A DNA stretch of 64,000 bases from Strongylocentrotus droebachiensis (lineage: Eukaryota > Echinodermata > Echinoidea > Camarodonta > Strongylocentrotidae), in the NCBI GenBank assembly GCA_035222895.1, contig JAVYIG010000061.1, forward strand, positions 524,501 through 588,500, given 5' to 3'. The translations under genes were made by a program, and so were the position numbers. Below, in pieces: positions 1 through 12,346 of this stretch. The notes beneath the pieces were generated by a model. That model saw only the letters and a program-made list of their open reading frames with translations. It did no database searches and was not told where the DNA came from. The number at the start of each line of letters is the position of its first letter. The first letter of the stretch is position 1.

Positions 1-415
1 ATTTTACGTGGGTACTATCTTACTGCCCCGATATGGTACCACATTTTCATACATTGCAATGACCAGCGACATGTGTGATTCAATTCACGTGTACTCAGAT
101 GACCATGGTCAAAACTGACCGCTGGACACAAAAAGAGCCGTCCTGCTCGATGAAAAGTGGAAGTCATTATCCTAATTTTTCTTCCTATCCTCATTTCTTT
201 AATGGTAGGCCTATGCTTAACCACAAAATGATTGTAATAGATTGAATTAATTGAAAGGGTAAAGGGTAAATACCCGGTAGTTTGAATGAACCGTGTATTA
301 TTGCAGTGCCTAATTGCATTTTAATTAATCTGAAATGGCACCCTCCTCGTATAGCCACCCTGTTTTATCAGGTGAACCGCTGTTACGTGGGACAAGTGGA
401 AAAGGGAGGGGAAGG
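1..415. other. Unassigned non-coding sequence
   Basis: No gene or recognisable element is seen. The stretch is AT-rich and ordinary, leading into a purine-rich block. Confidence 0.5.
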
Positions 416-464
416 GGAGGGGCGATAGAGATAGAGAGAGATAGAGAGAGAGAGATATATATAT

Positions 465-498
<34 letters not shown>

Positions 499-790
499 GG
501 GGAGATAGAGAGAGAGGGGGAGAGATAGAGGTAGAGGGTGAGGATAAAATGACTGGAGGGCGTGAGATGGAAACAGTAAGAGAGAGCGAGTGAGAGAGAA
601 GAGGAGAGAGAGAGATATATAGACAGACATGGAGAAGTTAAAGAATAAAGAGAGAAAGATAAAAGATGGGGTATAACATGCCTACATTTAGAAAAGAGGA
701 AGAGGGAATTGGAGGTAGGAAGAGAGAGAGAGAGAGAGAGGGAGAGAGGGAGGGGGAGAGAGAGAGATGGAGAAAGAGAGAAGGGGTGGG
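416..790. repeat. GA-rich simple repeat block
   Basis: Interrupted GA and GGGA runs on the plus strand, with a short TATATA stretch near 455. The pyrimidine strand gives open frames of Ser/Leu only, which are artefacts of composition. Low-complexity purine tracts like this are common in marine invertebrate genomes. Confidence 0.9.
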
Positions 791-989
791 ATCATTGGGT
801 CTTAATACTAAGTGATGCGTTGAGATTTAGCAACCACCATTTTTAAAGGGTCAATATAATTATTGCAAACACAAACCAGAACGACACAAGAAGAGGGAGA
901 GGGTAAGGAAAAGTGTGGGATCATAAAGCATCGCCGGGATAATTAAATGAAACATGATTAAACGGTCAAGAAAAACAGAGGCTTATGGC

Positions 990-1311
990 GGGACTTGTGG
1001 CTTCATTATACAGCGCTGCAGCGCTCATTAAGGACAATTAACTGCGGACTGAGCTACGCGAGGATGGACAATATTTTGCCAACACCTCGATTCGCAGGTC
1101 CCTCCACCACGCGCGCGCGCGCTATGGACGGCAAATCAAGCGTGCATTACCGACGGGCCAGCGGACGCGAGGCAATAGAGCGTGCTCTATGTCTGGCCAT
1201 CAACGACGCGCGCGCTACACGGGGCTCGCCAGCGTATCAAAACATGGCAAGTCGCTCGTAGGTGAACGAACGGAAAAGTCACCTTAAAGTTGTTCTTATT
1301 TCGTTGAAGGT
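990..1311 (+). promoter_or_regulatory. CpG-rich patch, possible promoter and first exon
   Basis: CpG and GCGC motifs are dense here (for example an alternating CG run near 1110-1121 and another near 1208), unlike the AT-rich surroundings. The patch is followed by GAAG|GTAAGA, a strong splice-donor match with GT at 1310-1311. This could be the 5' non-coding exon of a plus-strand gene. No protein is recognised in it, so the call is inference only. Confidence 0.25.
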
Positions 1312-1575
1312 AAGAAAACAAAAATGCTGCTCTTTAGAAATTCCCATATTCTAAGTATCTGCATTGTAAACATTTAATAATCCAGGGCACCTAAGCGTTC
1401 ATAATTATGTTTTAATGACTTCACTGACCAACTATTTTCATACACATTACCGCTAATACAACATGCATGTTTTCACAGGCAACTAGCTGATATATGTAAA
1501 GCGTTATGAAATAATTTGTTGAAAATGACAGAGCTAAATGCATATTATCAGGAAAAGAAAGATATATATATCATA

Positions 1576-1945
1576 GGGCGTGTTCATGCTTCACTTTTTC
1601 TGGCCAGAATCAGGCTGTTACGCGTTTAGTTTAAAACACGGTTGCGTTTTAGCTTACTTTTGTACAATCACCAAAAAACGGCGATCACGAACGCCGATCG
1701 TAAACTCACAAAAAGATGCGTTTACAATTTGTAAACGCGTTTAAATGGGGTCAACGCACTGACCTCTAGTGGGTCTACGTAGCATGCACAGTGAAGGTCA
1801 CACAAGGCCACACAAGGAGAATTGCCTGGATGAGCCAGAGAAGTAAGCATGAACAGTACACCGTGGAACTGCGATCACGATGAGCGTTTACGATGAGCGT
1901 TTCAGATCGCTCATTCTACCTTCAAAATCAAGCATGAACGCGCCC
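1576..1945. mobile_element. TIR element (MITE-like), about 370 bp
   Basis: Starts GGGCGTGTTCATGCTT and ends with its near-exact reverse complement AAGCATGAACGCGCCC. The interior has a smaller palindrome, GCGTTTAC..GTAAACGC, near 1718-1740 and no coding capacity. These features fit a non-autonomous DNA transposon. No clear target-site duplication could be read at the ends. Confidence 0.75.
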
Positions 1946-1974
1946 AAAGACCTATGATTGGATAGTTAAAGGGA

Positions 1975-2042
1975 GAGATAGAGATAGAAGGGCAGAGATA
2001 GGGAGACAGAGAGAGGGAGAGAGAGAGAGCGAGAGAGAGAGG
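1975..2042. repeat. GA-rich simple repeat
   Basis: Runs of GAGAGA interrupted by GGGA, immediately after the TIR element. Confidence 0.85.
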
Positions 2043-2326
2043 TTTTGTAATATTTACTCAGGGAAGCCTCACCAGCATTAATATTGTTCTCCCTGAGGGC
2101 CCCGAAATTATTAAAAACCAAACGATTGGCCAAGTATCCATTTACAGCTGGGTGAAGAGAGGCAAGTGTGGATTAATATCTTGCCAAATGACGTTATTGT
2201 CGGGCTGAGATTTGAACCATCAACTTAAAGAGAAGGTTGAGTTCTGGGAAGAGGTGAAAAAAGATTTGTGAGCGTTATTCTTATTATGCAAGTGTGGAAG
2301 AACATCATATAAGACACGTTCCCTTA

Positions 2327-2640
2327 AAAGCATGGCTCTTCAAATGCCTTCATATTCTAAATATGTCATGTAACATCGTCAAAATCCAGGGTAGGATTTT
2401 TACGCCACGTGTTCGTGTAGTCCCATATACATCTTTCTGTGTTCAGTGTTTGTAACTTCACCAAGACTTGGCCAAATTTCTAATAATTTTGATGATTCCA
2501 GAACCTTGCAATACACTCAAATTTTTATATGCTAGATGATCAACCTTTTCTGGTCGATTCCACACCGTTTCTTTCACAATGCAATCGCATGACCAGAACT
2601 CAACTTCATCTTTAAGAATAACCATCAACTCCAGGATTGA
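2327..2640 (+). repeat. Dispersed repeat, copy 1
   Basis: Shares an ordered series of blocks with 43,955-44,190: CTCTTCAAATGC, GTGTAGTCC, TGATGATTC, and TTTCTTTCACAATGCAAT followed by GCATGACC. The blocks occur in the same order with similar spacing, so both are diverged copies of one unnamed interspersed repeat. No coding capacity is seen. Confidence 0.7.
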
Positions 2641-2877
2641 GAATCAAGTGAATAAACTTGACTACACCATAACACCTCCGATCGTATATACCCAGTAGTG
2701 TATCCAGAAATTAAACAGGGAGGGGGTATTATTGTAAGGGAAGGGGATGAGGAAAGAGTAGGGAGAGGAGGGTGTACCTGTCCCTGTATTCTACACGCGC
2801 CGCCTCCCCTCTCTAACAAAACAGCAGAGGAAAACTAGGCCTATTAATATTTGTTCAAAAGAACAACAAAATATCAA
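2641..2877. other. Unassigned non-coding sequence
   Basis: Ordinary sequence between the dispersed repeat and a microsatellite. Nothing is recognised. Confidence 0.4.
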
Positions 2878-3035
2878 CATCATGATCATCAGAGTTATTA
2901 CCATTATCATCATATTAATCATCATCACCACCACTACCACCACCACCACCACCACCACCATTATCATCCTCATCATCATCATCACCATCTTCATCATTAT
3001 CATCATTACCGCCATCATCATCATCATCATCACAT
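2878..3035. repeat. CAT/CAC trinucleotide microsatellite
   Basis: Imperfect ATC/ACC repeats. All three frames stay open on both strands (His, Ile/Thr and Met/Val runs), which is an effect of the repeat and not a gene. Confidence 0.9.
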
Positions 3036-4230
3036 CAATGTCTCACCGAAACACTTTTTTTTTAAAGCACAGGTTTTACAATCGTTATCATAAACAACTT
3101 TATGCATATTAATAACGGGTCATCCCTAGCAAGCTTTTAATGAACTCTAGAAAAGTGCTGTAGAACACATTACTTTCACCATTACATTAATTTTGCCGAG
3201 AAATTTTGAAAATAAAAGGCTAAATGCTCATTATATTGTACATGGTATACAAAATGTCAATCTTGAAAAAAGAGGATGTTTCCTTACCTTTGCAAAACGA
3301 AATTAAAGACGGATTCTTTACGAAAATTGAGGCAATGTACTTCAAGAATAATGCTAATTGTTTGAAGGCTATATTGCAAATCAGCGAATTGTATATGAAT
3401 GTTATCATTTAATATCCGGTTTCGTAACAATGCTCAAACACTCGGGAATACTGCACAATAAGTAAACTGTAGGGAAAAATGAACGATATATTATTTCTAA
3501 AGTCTTTTCAAATAATTACAAAATCTTCGCCGTGATTTCATCCTTTTGTTTTCATAATGGAGACACCAGTATCGAACACAAATCATAAGACAAACCAATT
3601 ATTGCTTGACTGGGCACAATATATACACTGCCCGCCAAATAAACATTTATTCTAACTATCTGTAATGAATCCCCCATTGTTCGTAACGTTAGGCATGTCT
3701 ACGCCTTTGTGTATCGATTGGTATTTTAATTGCCTTTGTGTTCATTACGAACGTGATGTAATGCAAGGCATTGTGTGTAATTGACATTGTTATTGTTAGT
3801 CGCAAGAGGCCGTTCTCATATTCGCGGAGATCAAATAATAAGATATCATTCTAATTGTATCACTTTTGTAGTTGTTGGAGTAAGAAAACGTAAACCATCT
3901 ATTGTCATGAAATAACATCTTGTCTCTACTAAAGAATATCAGGTGGAATGATTTAAGTATTTTCATGTACTTTTCATTGCAATGTGATCGCTTTACCTAG
4001 TTTCATATAAATAAAGGATATACTAACATCATTTGAAGATAATTGGGAAATGAACATGAACGAAATCGATACACAATGAGACTATTGGACAATAAGATAA
4101 CTCTTGTTTTTTTGGTGGATATCATCATAACGTTTGTTAATTTGTTCAAGAAAGAAGAAAAACAATGCGACTTCATATAAGAGAAATCGCTGGAGAAATT
4201 GAACCATGTGAGTCTTAACATATATATTTG
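3036..4230. other. Unassigned non-coding sequence
   Basis: AT-rich sequence with only short chance open frames. No splice-bounded exon or repeat family is recognised. Confidence 0.5.
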
Positions 4231-4740
4231 TTAAAGGTATTACAAAGTTTTGGTATGGGTCATGAATTTAGTTCAAATTAACATATTGGAAGCATATGCT
4301 TTCCTACAATATTCATTGATCGTTTTCGCGGTTGAAATCGAGTCTAAAGTTATGAAATTATAAATAATAAACTCTTTATGTTGTATAGCTCCTTCTCAAG
4401 GTCAAGATATTAATGTAGCTATGAAACAATGTTTCTTGACTAAAATCGACCGATTAGCTATTCCCGTTGGGAAATTATATATCACAACTACATATTCTGA
4501 TATTTTCATGGTCGCAGCTACCGTTGTACGGCCACTAGACGCTATTTGAAATTTATCAAAATTTACCGGGAGCACCGGTAAATTTTTATATTCAATTTTT
4601 CTCGAAAACAGAAGTGTTTTAGGTGCTAATTTTGTTAGTGCTTATTATACATCCACAGCGGCATCTAAATATATCAAAATTGTAAAGATTCACTATCCAC
4701 CCAATTTTCATAATTTCCCAAAACTTTGTATTACCTTTAA
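4231..4740. mobile_element. TTAA-flanked TIR element, 502 bp
   Basis: TTAA occurs at 4231-4234 and again at 4737-4740. Between them the element begins AGGTATTACAAAGTTTTGG and ends with the reverse complement of AGGTAATACAAAGTTTTGG. There is no open frame. The TTAA duplication is typical of piggyBac-class transposons, so this is probably a non-autonomous piggyBac-like MITE. A terminal fragment of the same family lies at 32,126-32,192, at the inner edge of the large palindrome. Confidence 0.85.
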
Positions 4741-4839
4741 TGTTTAGGCAAAATAGAGAGACAATTAAAAAGTAAGACAAAAAAAAAAGTCAACGTGATA
4801 TTGAAAATACGTTACAAGTAAGAGAATGGAAAAAGGGAG

Positions 4840-5053
4840 GAAGAGAGAGAGAGAGAGAGAGAGAAAGAAGGGGGGGGTGTTAAGGGTGGGGGGCGGAGTG
4901 AGAGAAAGAGAAAAATAAACACTGAGACAGTCTTGTAATTAAAACAAAGAAATACTACTAGCCTATTATGATATTGATATATATAAATCAACAACAGCAA
5001 CGATGATAATGATGATGATGGTGTTGATGTTGATGATAACAATATTGCTAATT

Positions 5054-5086
<33 letters not shown>

Positions 5087-5285
5087 TTAGTACTACTACT
5101 ACTACTAAAACAGTAATACTCATGGTAATGATAATAGAGAGGAGAAGAGGAGGAGAAGAAGAAATGAAAAAGAAGATGGAGCGGGAGAAAATGAGGAAGA
5201 AGAAGAAGGAGAAGAATAAGAAGAATAAGTAGAGGAAGAAGAAGAAAAAGAAAAGGAGGAAGAAGAGAAAAGAAAAAAGTAGGTG
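4840..5285. repeat. Compound simple repeats: GA, TAC and GAA-rich
   Basis: A GA run at about 4842-4866, a short G run, a near-perfect TAC array at about 5053-5105 and a GAA/GGA purine block at about 5130-5282. The Val/Leu/Ser open frame over this block is an artefact. Confidence 0.9.
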
Positions 5286-5915
5286 GAAAAAAAAAGCTAT
5301 AGCGATGTTTAAATCGTATTTAACATGTCTTATGATTACAAAATATCATTATGATCATAAAATAACAATGATATGATAATAAATCATATGAGGTACATAA
5401 AAACTTTATAAAGATAACGGGCAAACGTACAGCGAAGAAGGGGAAGTGGTATTAATATACATGTGATCCCTTCTCCCATCATCTATTATCAAAATCTAAT
5501 GGCGTAAATATTATGACGAAATACGACCGCCATAAACATGCAGTCAACCACTTAAAATGTATATTTGAACTTCCCTTGCAGATTTCAAAGACCCTTGAAG
5601 TAATATTGCTGTTGTACTGTTTGGACATTGGCCTTATAATGGCGCTCATCATTCAATTCATAAAATCGAAGACGGATAATTACTTGGTCATTACGTAGTC
5701 TTGTGCAAAGTCTTTAGGGGATTAAGGGTGATGCGCTACTTCGAGGAGGCAATATAGGAGGCCTTTTATAGGCTTTGTTTGGTTGTATATCTATCTACAT
5801 GTGTACTTTAATTGAAAACCCAAGGGCAAGGACATCGTACAAAGAATTTTCTTTTTTTAAAGGTAATTGTAATAGTTATATCGTAATCATTCGTTAGTAC
5901 ATGTATGGCCTGAGC
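5286..5915. other. Unassigned non-coding sequence
   Basis: AT-rich sequence. One 61-codon open frame (5513-5698) has no recognisable domain and is not supported as a gene. Confidence 0.4.
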
Positions 5916-5924
5916 GGGGTCAGC

Positions 5925-6368
5925 TCGCTATTCATAAGGACCGCTATTCACTAAGACCGCTAATCATAAGGACCACTAATCCGAAGGACCGATATTCATA
6001 AGGACCGCTATTTAAAATTTGAGGAAAGGGTCATTATTCATAAGGGTCATTATTCATAAGAACCGCTATTCATAATACGAGAAGAGGGTCGCTATTTATA
6101 ATACGAGAATTATTAGAAGTACACGTATTATCGTATAATGAATAGCGACCCACATTTCGTATCATGAATAGCAGTCCTTATGAGTAGCGATCCCCAATAT
6201 GAATTATGAATAGCACCCCTTCATCATGTTTATGAATAGTGACCCCTTTCCGTTTTATGAATACCGGTCCTCTACGTAAAGGAAGTGGTTCGTTATGAAT
6301 AACGGTCCTTATAATTACCTGTCCTTACAAATAGCTGTCCTTATGAATAACGGTCCTTATGAATAGCC
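5925..6368. repeat. Fold-back array of short tandem units
   Basis: The left half (about 5925-6110) repeats units of the form CTATTCATAAGGACCG in tandem, with variants. The right half (about 6130-6368) repeats the reverse complement, CGGTCCTTATGAATAG. The whole block can therefore fold into one long hairpin with its tip near 6110-6130. There is no coding capacity. This looks like a fold-back type mobile element or a cruciform-forming satellite. Confidence 0.85.
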
Positions 6369-6429
6369 AGGTTACACCACTTGTGCTATTTATGTCACTG
6401 GACTATCAAGAGAAAAGCATGACATTTAT

Positions 6430-6980
6430 CTTCTACTTCTCATTCTCCTCCTCCTCCTTCCCCCTCCCCTCTTCATCTTCTTCTTTCTCTTTTTTGCCTT
6501 CATCTCCTCCTCCTACCTTTGTCATTATTACCACCACCATCTTCACCATCATCATAAGACACAAAATCATCACATCATCACCATCATAATTATCCCTGAT
6601 TATCATCACCATCATTATGATTATGATTATCATAGTCAATATATTGAGGATGATTGTCATTATCACGACGGTCATCACCATCAGTTCGCCACCACCACCA
6701 TCATGATCATCATCATCACCATCATCACCAACACCATCATCCTCACTATCACCCTCATCAGCATCTGCATCACCACCATCATCACCATCACTTCTATCTG
6801 CTATCATAATCACCATCATCACCATCAACATATTCATCATTACCACCACCATTACAATCATCGCCATCATCACCACCATCTCCACCAACACCATCATCAT
6901 TACCATCATTCTCACTATCAGTGACACCCTCATCAGCATCTGTATCACTACCATCATCACCATCGTCATCAACATCATCT
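6430..6980. repeat. Long CAT/CAC/CCT microsatellite
   Basis: About 550 bp of imperfect ATC/ACC repeats preceded by a CTCCTC block. Long Met/Val/Asp and His/Ile open frames run through it on both strands and are artefacts. Confidence 0.92.
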
Positions 6981-9900
6981 TAAAGATTTGGAACTTGACA
7001 GACAGATCTGAATATCGGGAGGGAGCGTGTAAATATAGTCAAATAAGAAGCCACCACTTCGGTCACGCTTTCTTCTAGTGCTTCTGTAACTACCTCATAT
7101 TTTCATACTCCAACATTTACCATGTCCACTATTTGTCTCTACTATCACCATTTATTACTCTCCTACCATCAGACTTGTCCTCTTTTCCAAATCCAGTCGG
7201 GTCTGCTTCGTGAAGACTAACATCAAGAAGATAGGGCCTCGTTCACATATTGACTCAGGTGTAATATGTGCAGTGTGAACATGAGTGCAATACGGTAAGT
7301 ATGATTATTCATGTTCAGAACGCTTAATTAAAGCGAGAGGGGAAGGACGGGAAGGGGGAGGGGCAATCAAGAAATAAAGTGTTTGGGTCGAAGGATAGCA
7401 ACGCATGACAGGAACGTCACGTACATCGCAGCAAACAAAGATGGCGTCGACTCCAAGGCAGAGTCGTCTTAAAGGCGAACTAAGTTAAGTCTTCTTTGAC
7501 GTAGCTCACTGTGTCAAGCGGCAAGCGGCATCTTGTCAACTACATGTACTTTATTCCGTACAAATAACTGTTATTCCGTAACACAATCGCAAAGATTTTC
7601 TAGAAAACAAATCATGGGCAAGTTTTAAAATATAGCTATATTTATTTTGCACACATTGCCATCCCAAAAGATGCCTAAGGCGCCTTCAAAGTACTATCAT
7701 TACCCTGGCTTTTACCCCGCTGTCCTAAGGCACTGAAAGCATTCAATACCTAACTGTATATCTACAAAGGCATTATATTCTGATTACGCAATACGTTACT
7801 GTAATATTGTCATATTAATACAAAAACATAATTATTTGAATGTCTTTACGTTGCCTTCCAGTATCCTTTCGACTGTCCCTTACAACTAATCGTATATTTC
7901 TGTCAATTTGATTGTAGGCTACTAGTGGGCGTAAGGTATTGCTTGAAAGAGATACGATTAATTTTGACGAGCTTCAAATAATAATATAATGTGACAGGGC
8001 GATTGCGTAATGTGGATGCCAGAATAACTAGACATGTAACCCACTCTTGAGCTGATTTTTTGGGCGAGCTGCACTGAGCTATTTGGTGGTGGAGAAAGTG
8101 GTATGGTGGTGATGGTGATGGCTAGCGGAGGAGAGAGAAAAAAAAAGGGGGGGGGGGTAAGCGCACTTGTATAGGTAGTTGGGGAGCTTTTGGATAGCCT
8201 AACCCTCGAATCTATACACCAACATGGCATATGTTGACATTGATAATGACAAAATGATCGGGCACAGGGGGGAGGTGAAGAAGTGGCTCTTAGCCAAGGT
8301 GCCGGTAATGCGACAATGGTCAAGTCAAATGACCCCTCAAGCTGTTGATAGTGGACAAGAACCGCGTGTCCGACCAATGCAGTGACCACTGGGAAACGTG
8401 AGGGTATCCTACCAACCTACCGTCTGTCACCTAAGATCACGCAGCAATAAAAATCGTATAATCCCAAATGTCCACACCGATGTACATCGGACACACTTCA
8501 CCAAAAAAACCTTGGTCGGAAAAAAAGAACGATCGTCGTATCATGGCCTTATCAGCACTTTTGATGTATGTCTATACTAAACAAAAAAGCGGGAGAACCC
8601 AGGGTAAGTGACCACTCAACATGAAGTTGCGGTTAGCAGTGTAACATATGGGTGAAAGTAACAGTTTGTGGTGATTTTAGCTGGGCGGCAGACAATGCTT
8701 GGTAATGATGAAGTGGGGTTTAGCCCAAAGTAGACAGGTCTTTTGTTTTTGTGTTTCGTAGGGGGAGAAAAACAGAGTATTACGTTCCACCTGTTTTATT
8801 GGGGTTTTTGAAGAGTAGTTTAAAGTGTTGTGGGTTTTATGAATGTGTTTTGCCAGACACGATGGTTTCTATGCGGACTTTAGAAGCCTCAAGCCTATGC
8901 TTAGACGAAATCCCGCTTCAATACACGTCTATAGAATTAAGAGATAAAGTCGAGATTTTCGATGGAGAGAGAAAGCCCAAACAGAGACAGGAGAAGGAAA
9001 AGAGAGAACAGCTTTACTCGCGAAAAACGTGTTAAAGAGGTATGCGCGTTTGTTGTTTTAAGTCAGCGGGCAACTTGGGGACATATAGCGCATAAAGGCG
9101 TGGTGATGGGAGAACGGGGTGTTTTATTTTATCCTGCTCGTTTTCCAATATTTTCACTTGTGTCTTATCCACTAAATTAGCTCGAAGCATAACGTTGGGA
9201 GATCAGCACTGCAGCTGATACGGACGCAAGTTAATCCTGGTAATACGTAGCAAGCTATGATGCTGAGTAGTGCTGGTATACTACACACAGCCGCTTGTAA
9301 GAAAATATCGTATACATGGATTAACCACGGAGTCTGTCCCCCTTCACCAGCAGCTAACGTTGGCAAGGTTGGATAATACACTTGCGATAAACCATTCGTC
9401 TTTTGTCTTGCGGCATGCCTGCAATAGAGCTCATACAAACTCTGTCTCATTTTTCGAAAAGCTGACTTAGCATCAACCTGTACCGATGATCGTTGATGCA
9501 GGATAGAGAAACGAGAGACGATAAAATTGACAATAAAGTACCTAATTTCTATTAAATATCAAATTTGTCCTTGACAGCAGGTACTATATTCATCGAAACG
9601 TTTGGGATATAACATGAGATTAATCTTTCAATCGGTAATAAGTGTAATGGCACTTAAATCGTGATTGAACTGATGTCTTCTGTTGAAGCAAAGCACCTTA
9701 TCGATTTAGGTTTTTAAGGGGAAACAAGAAATACTTGCCCAACATGAGAAATCCGTGCCACAGCGCATCTATAATTGAAGGTTGTATTTTATTCATGTAT
9801 TTTGGAGCACGCACGTCAATTCAAGTGCTCCGCATTGTTTCGGATTCGAACCGCCATTTGAACAGCATCGCGTGGATTCGCGTGTGAGGGGGAATCGATA

Positions 9901-10160
9901 GATAGGAGACGTTCATAAGGACATTTGCCTCTTGTCCCTATTCCGTTGTTTCTTTTTGAGTTTTTCCAACCGCTGAAATTAATGAAGTGATTGTGAGAGC
10001 GGTGATAGACCTGTCGTATCTCGTGTTGGCAGGCAAGGAAAAGAATTGAGGGCGACGTGGACACCCAGGATGCCCGAACACTCGAATCAATTTGGACTTC
10101 CTCTCTCTCGCTTCACACCGAGAAAGGGGACAGGGGTTGGTATAAGTAGATGGACCACGT
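6981..10160. other. Unassigned non-coding sequence
   Basis: Mostly unique sequence with no supported gene. Noted inside: a short imperfect palindrome near 7248-7282 built on GTTCACA/TGTGAAC, and an A-run followed by a G-run near 8138-8157. The 94-codon frame at 8751-9035 has a CCG triplet but no tetraspanin context and is not called. Confidence 0.4.
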
Positions 10161-10262
10161 GATGCATGATGCAGAAGAGAAAGAAAATGAGACACACAGA
10201 CAGACAGAGAGAGAGAGAGAGAGAGAGGAAAGACACACAGAGAATCACGCAGAGAGGAGGAA
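10161..10262. repeat. GA/CA simple repeat
   Basis: Alternating GA and ACAC runs on the plus strand with a short GAGA core at about 10,204-10,228. Confidence 0.85.
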
Positions 10263-12085
10263 TCTTTGCAATTCAAATGGCAGACAAATTAATTCAAGAC
10301 TTGTACACGGATGATGTTTTTCTGGCTGGAGTGAGAGAAGGCGGAAAGGGGGATGTACGCGGCCCGGAGACACACCGGCTCGGCGTATTGAGATTACAGG
10401 GGCAATTGACTATCAATGGATGCTAATAGCATTGGAGGAGGGGGCAAGAGGGAGATGCTTAATACTGCATGCGCGAAGGCAAAGGATGCACCCGTACGGG
10501 TCCAGAAGAGGGACATCAATTCGAACACTGGATGATGACGGGGGAGGAGAAAGGATAAAATAATGAAGCACCTACAATGAGAGTGTCATGCAAATGAAGA
10601 GCAAAAACAGGAAAGGGTAAAGCGTTGGAAGGATGCGAGGTGAGGGAGATAGATGGAGAGAGAGGAAGAGAGAATGAAGAGGGGAGGGGGTGTGGGGTTT
10701 GAAGGATTTGATGGAGCAGAAGGATGCCTTTTATCTCATTGTCAAATCATCCCCCGATTGTCAGAAGAGAAAATCCACCTGTTAGTCGAAACGTCTCTTA
10801 ATGACAATGACCATTCGAGTCAAGTATTGTAGCGCGTCGCACAATGCCTCCGCGCACACTGTTACTTGAGAATAGCACATGAACATAGAACAGTGAAGAG
10901 AGGATGGGAGGGGAAAAAGTCCCTTTCGATGAAGCACAGGCAATGAAGATTGAAAGCCGGTGTACGGAGCCAGACGTGCTTAGAATGACAGATTCGGGAG
11001 GAAAAAAAAAGCACAATAAAATCAAATCAATTTATTTTGGTCATCGAGAACGAAACGGCACTGTCCTGTTGCGCATCGTCATAGGTCTATCCCCGGGCAA
11101 TATAGCACGATCAATTATCTATTTAAACGAAAACTATTCATATAATTCAATTTTAAGGAAGAGAAAACACTGATTTTTAATTAAAGGCGGAGCTGGGATG
11201 TCTACAAATTCTAGAAAAAGTTAAAGAAAGCTGGATGTTTTAATCAGTAATGGTAGTGTCCATGCGTATTTTCACTATATCACTAAACTCGCGTTTCTAT
11301 TGATTACATCATCACTTTTAAAACAAAGGAAAAGTAGGCTGTAAGAGATTAAAGGAACGCCTACATTTGCACCGAATAATTTTAAACAGAAAAATAATGT
11401 TTTAGTCGGTGAGATATTGATATTTTTTCTGTGTTAAAACTTCATTCAAAATTGACTATGCTCAAAACAGCGGCTGTTAAAGCAAGTGTTAGGAAATGTT
11501 ATGTTATAATATAACAAAAGATCATATGTAAAGACAATAGAGAAAACAAAAGGCTATGATTATAGGATGGTCGTAAATTAAAGCAATACATGTCGTTAAA
11601 TGCTTTAACCCAAAAAACAATTTTGAATTAATAAGTTATGTGATTTTTTTCTCTTCAAACGAAAATGCGTTATGAATTTCTTGTTCGTTTAAAATATAAC
11701 GGCATTGTTCGATATGCTCATATCCCGGAAACAAAAGAAATAAAACAATAGAAAAGGAGGGTTTCCTAATGGTGAATGTTCATAGCGATACTATTCGGAC
11801 TATTTCCCAATGTTTTGACGTAGTAAAACTTTGCAAGAAAGTTTCAAACTTTTTTCAAGAAGTTTCTGCACCAAAAGCAGAATTTTTGCTATTTTGTTCT
11901 CGAATACTTGTCACTTTTCCAAGGAACACGATACGAACTCACTTACGTAACAATGCGATGACGTCATCTAATTAGGAAATTCTCAATGAAACAATAAAAG
12001 AAGTGTTGCTTGAGATGTGTGATACTTGGAAAATAGTTTTAGAAACATTTTGACGAAAATAAACTAAACTAAATCTTTTTCGTCC
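10263..12085. other. Unassigned non-coding sequence
   Basis: Purine-rich patches up to about 10,720, then AT-rich sequence. No exon, RNA gene or repeat family is recognised. Confidence 0.4.
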
Positions 12086-12089
12086 TCAT

Positions 12090-12346
12090 TCGCCGAAATT
12101 TCGTCAACCGGGTGACGAGATTTCGGCATTTTCATGTCTTTGTAATTATGCGTCCAAAACAATAGGGGCTATTACGTAATAATTTGGTCACGTGTTCAAG
12201 TCATTTGCACCTATGTAGGTCAGCTAATAACTGCTAGTTCACGCCTGTATTATGATTTTATCGTCGGATTTACTCGAAGCATTTGTAATAAAAAGTTTTT
12301 CTGTTTGCCGAATTTCGTCATTTGGTTGACGAAATTCGGCAATTCA
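12090..12346. mobile_element. Element with palindromic termini, about 255 bp
   Basis: Both ends carry a small hairpin of the same sequence type. The left hairpin pairs GCCGAAATTTCGTCA with TGACGAGATTTCGGC, and the right pairs GCCGAATTTCGTCA with TGACGAAATTCGGC. The two hairpins are also inverted relative to each other. There is no coding frame. It fits a small non-autonomous DNA element with subterminal hairpins. Confidence 0.65.

Noticed and set aside
2791..3112. Open frames of Met/Val, His and Ile/Thr runs
   Set aside because: They are three frames of one CAT/CAC microsatellite.
6433..6978. 181-codon minus-strand frame rich in Met, Val and Asp
   Set aside because: It lies wholly in a trinucleotide repeat; there is no domain.
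8751..9035. 94-codon frame with a CCG triplet, considered as a tetraspanin piece
   Set aside because: No transmembrane segments or further tetraspanin cysteines, and no splice context.
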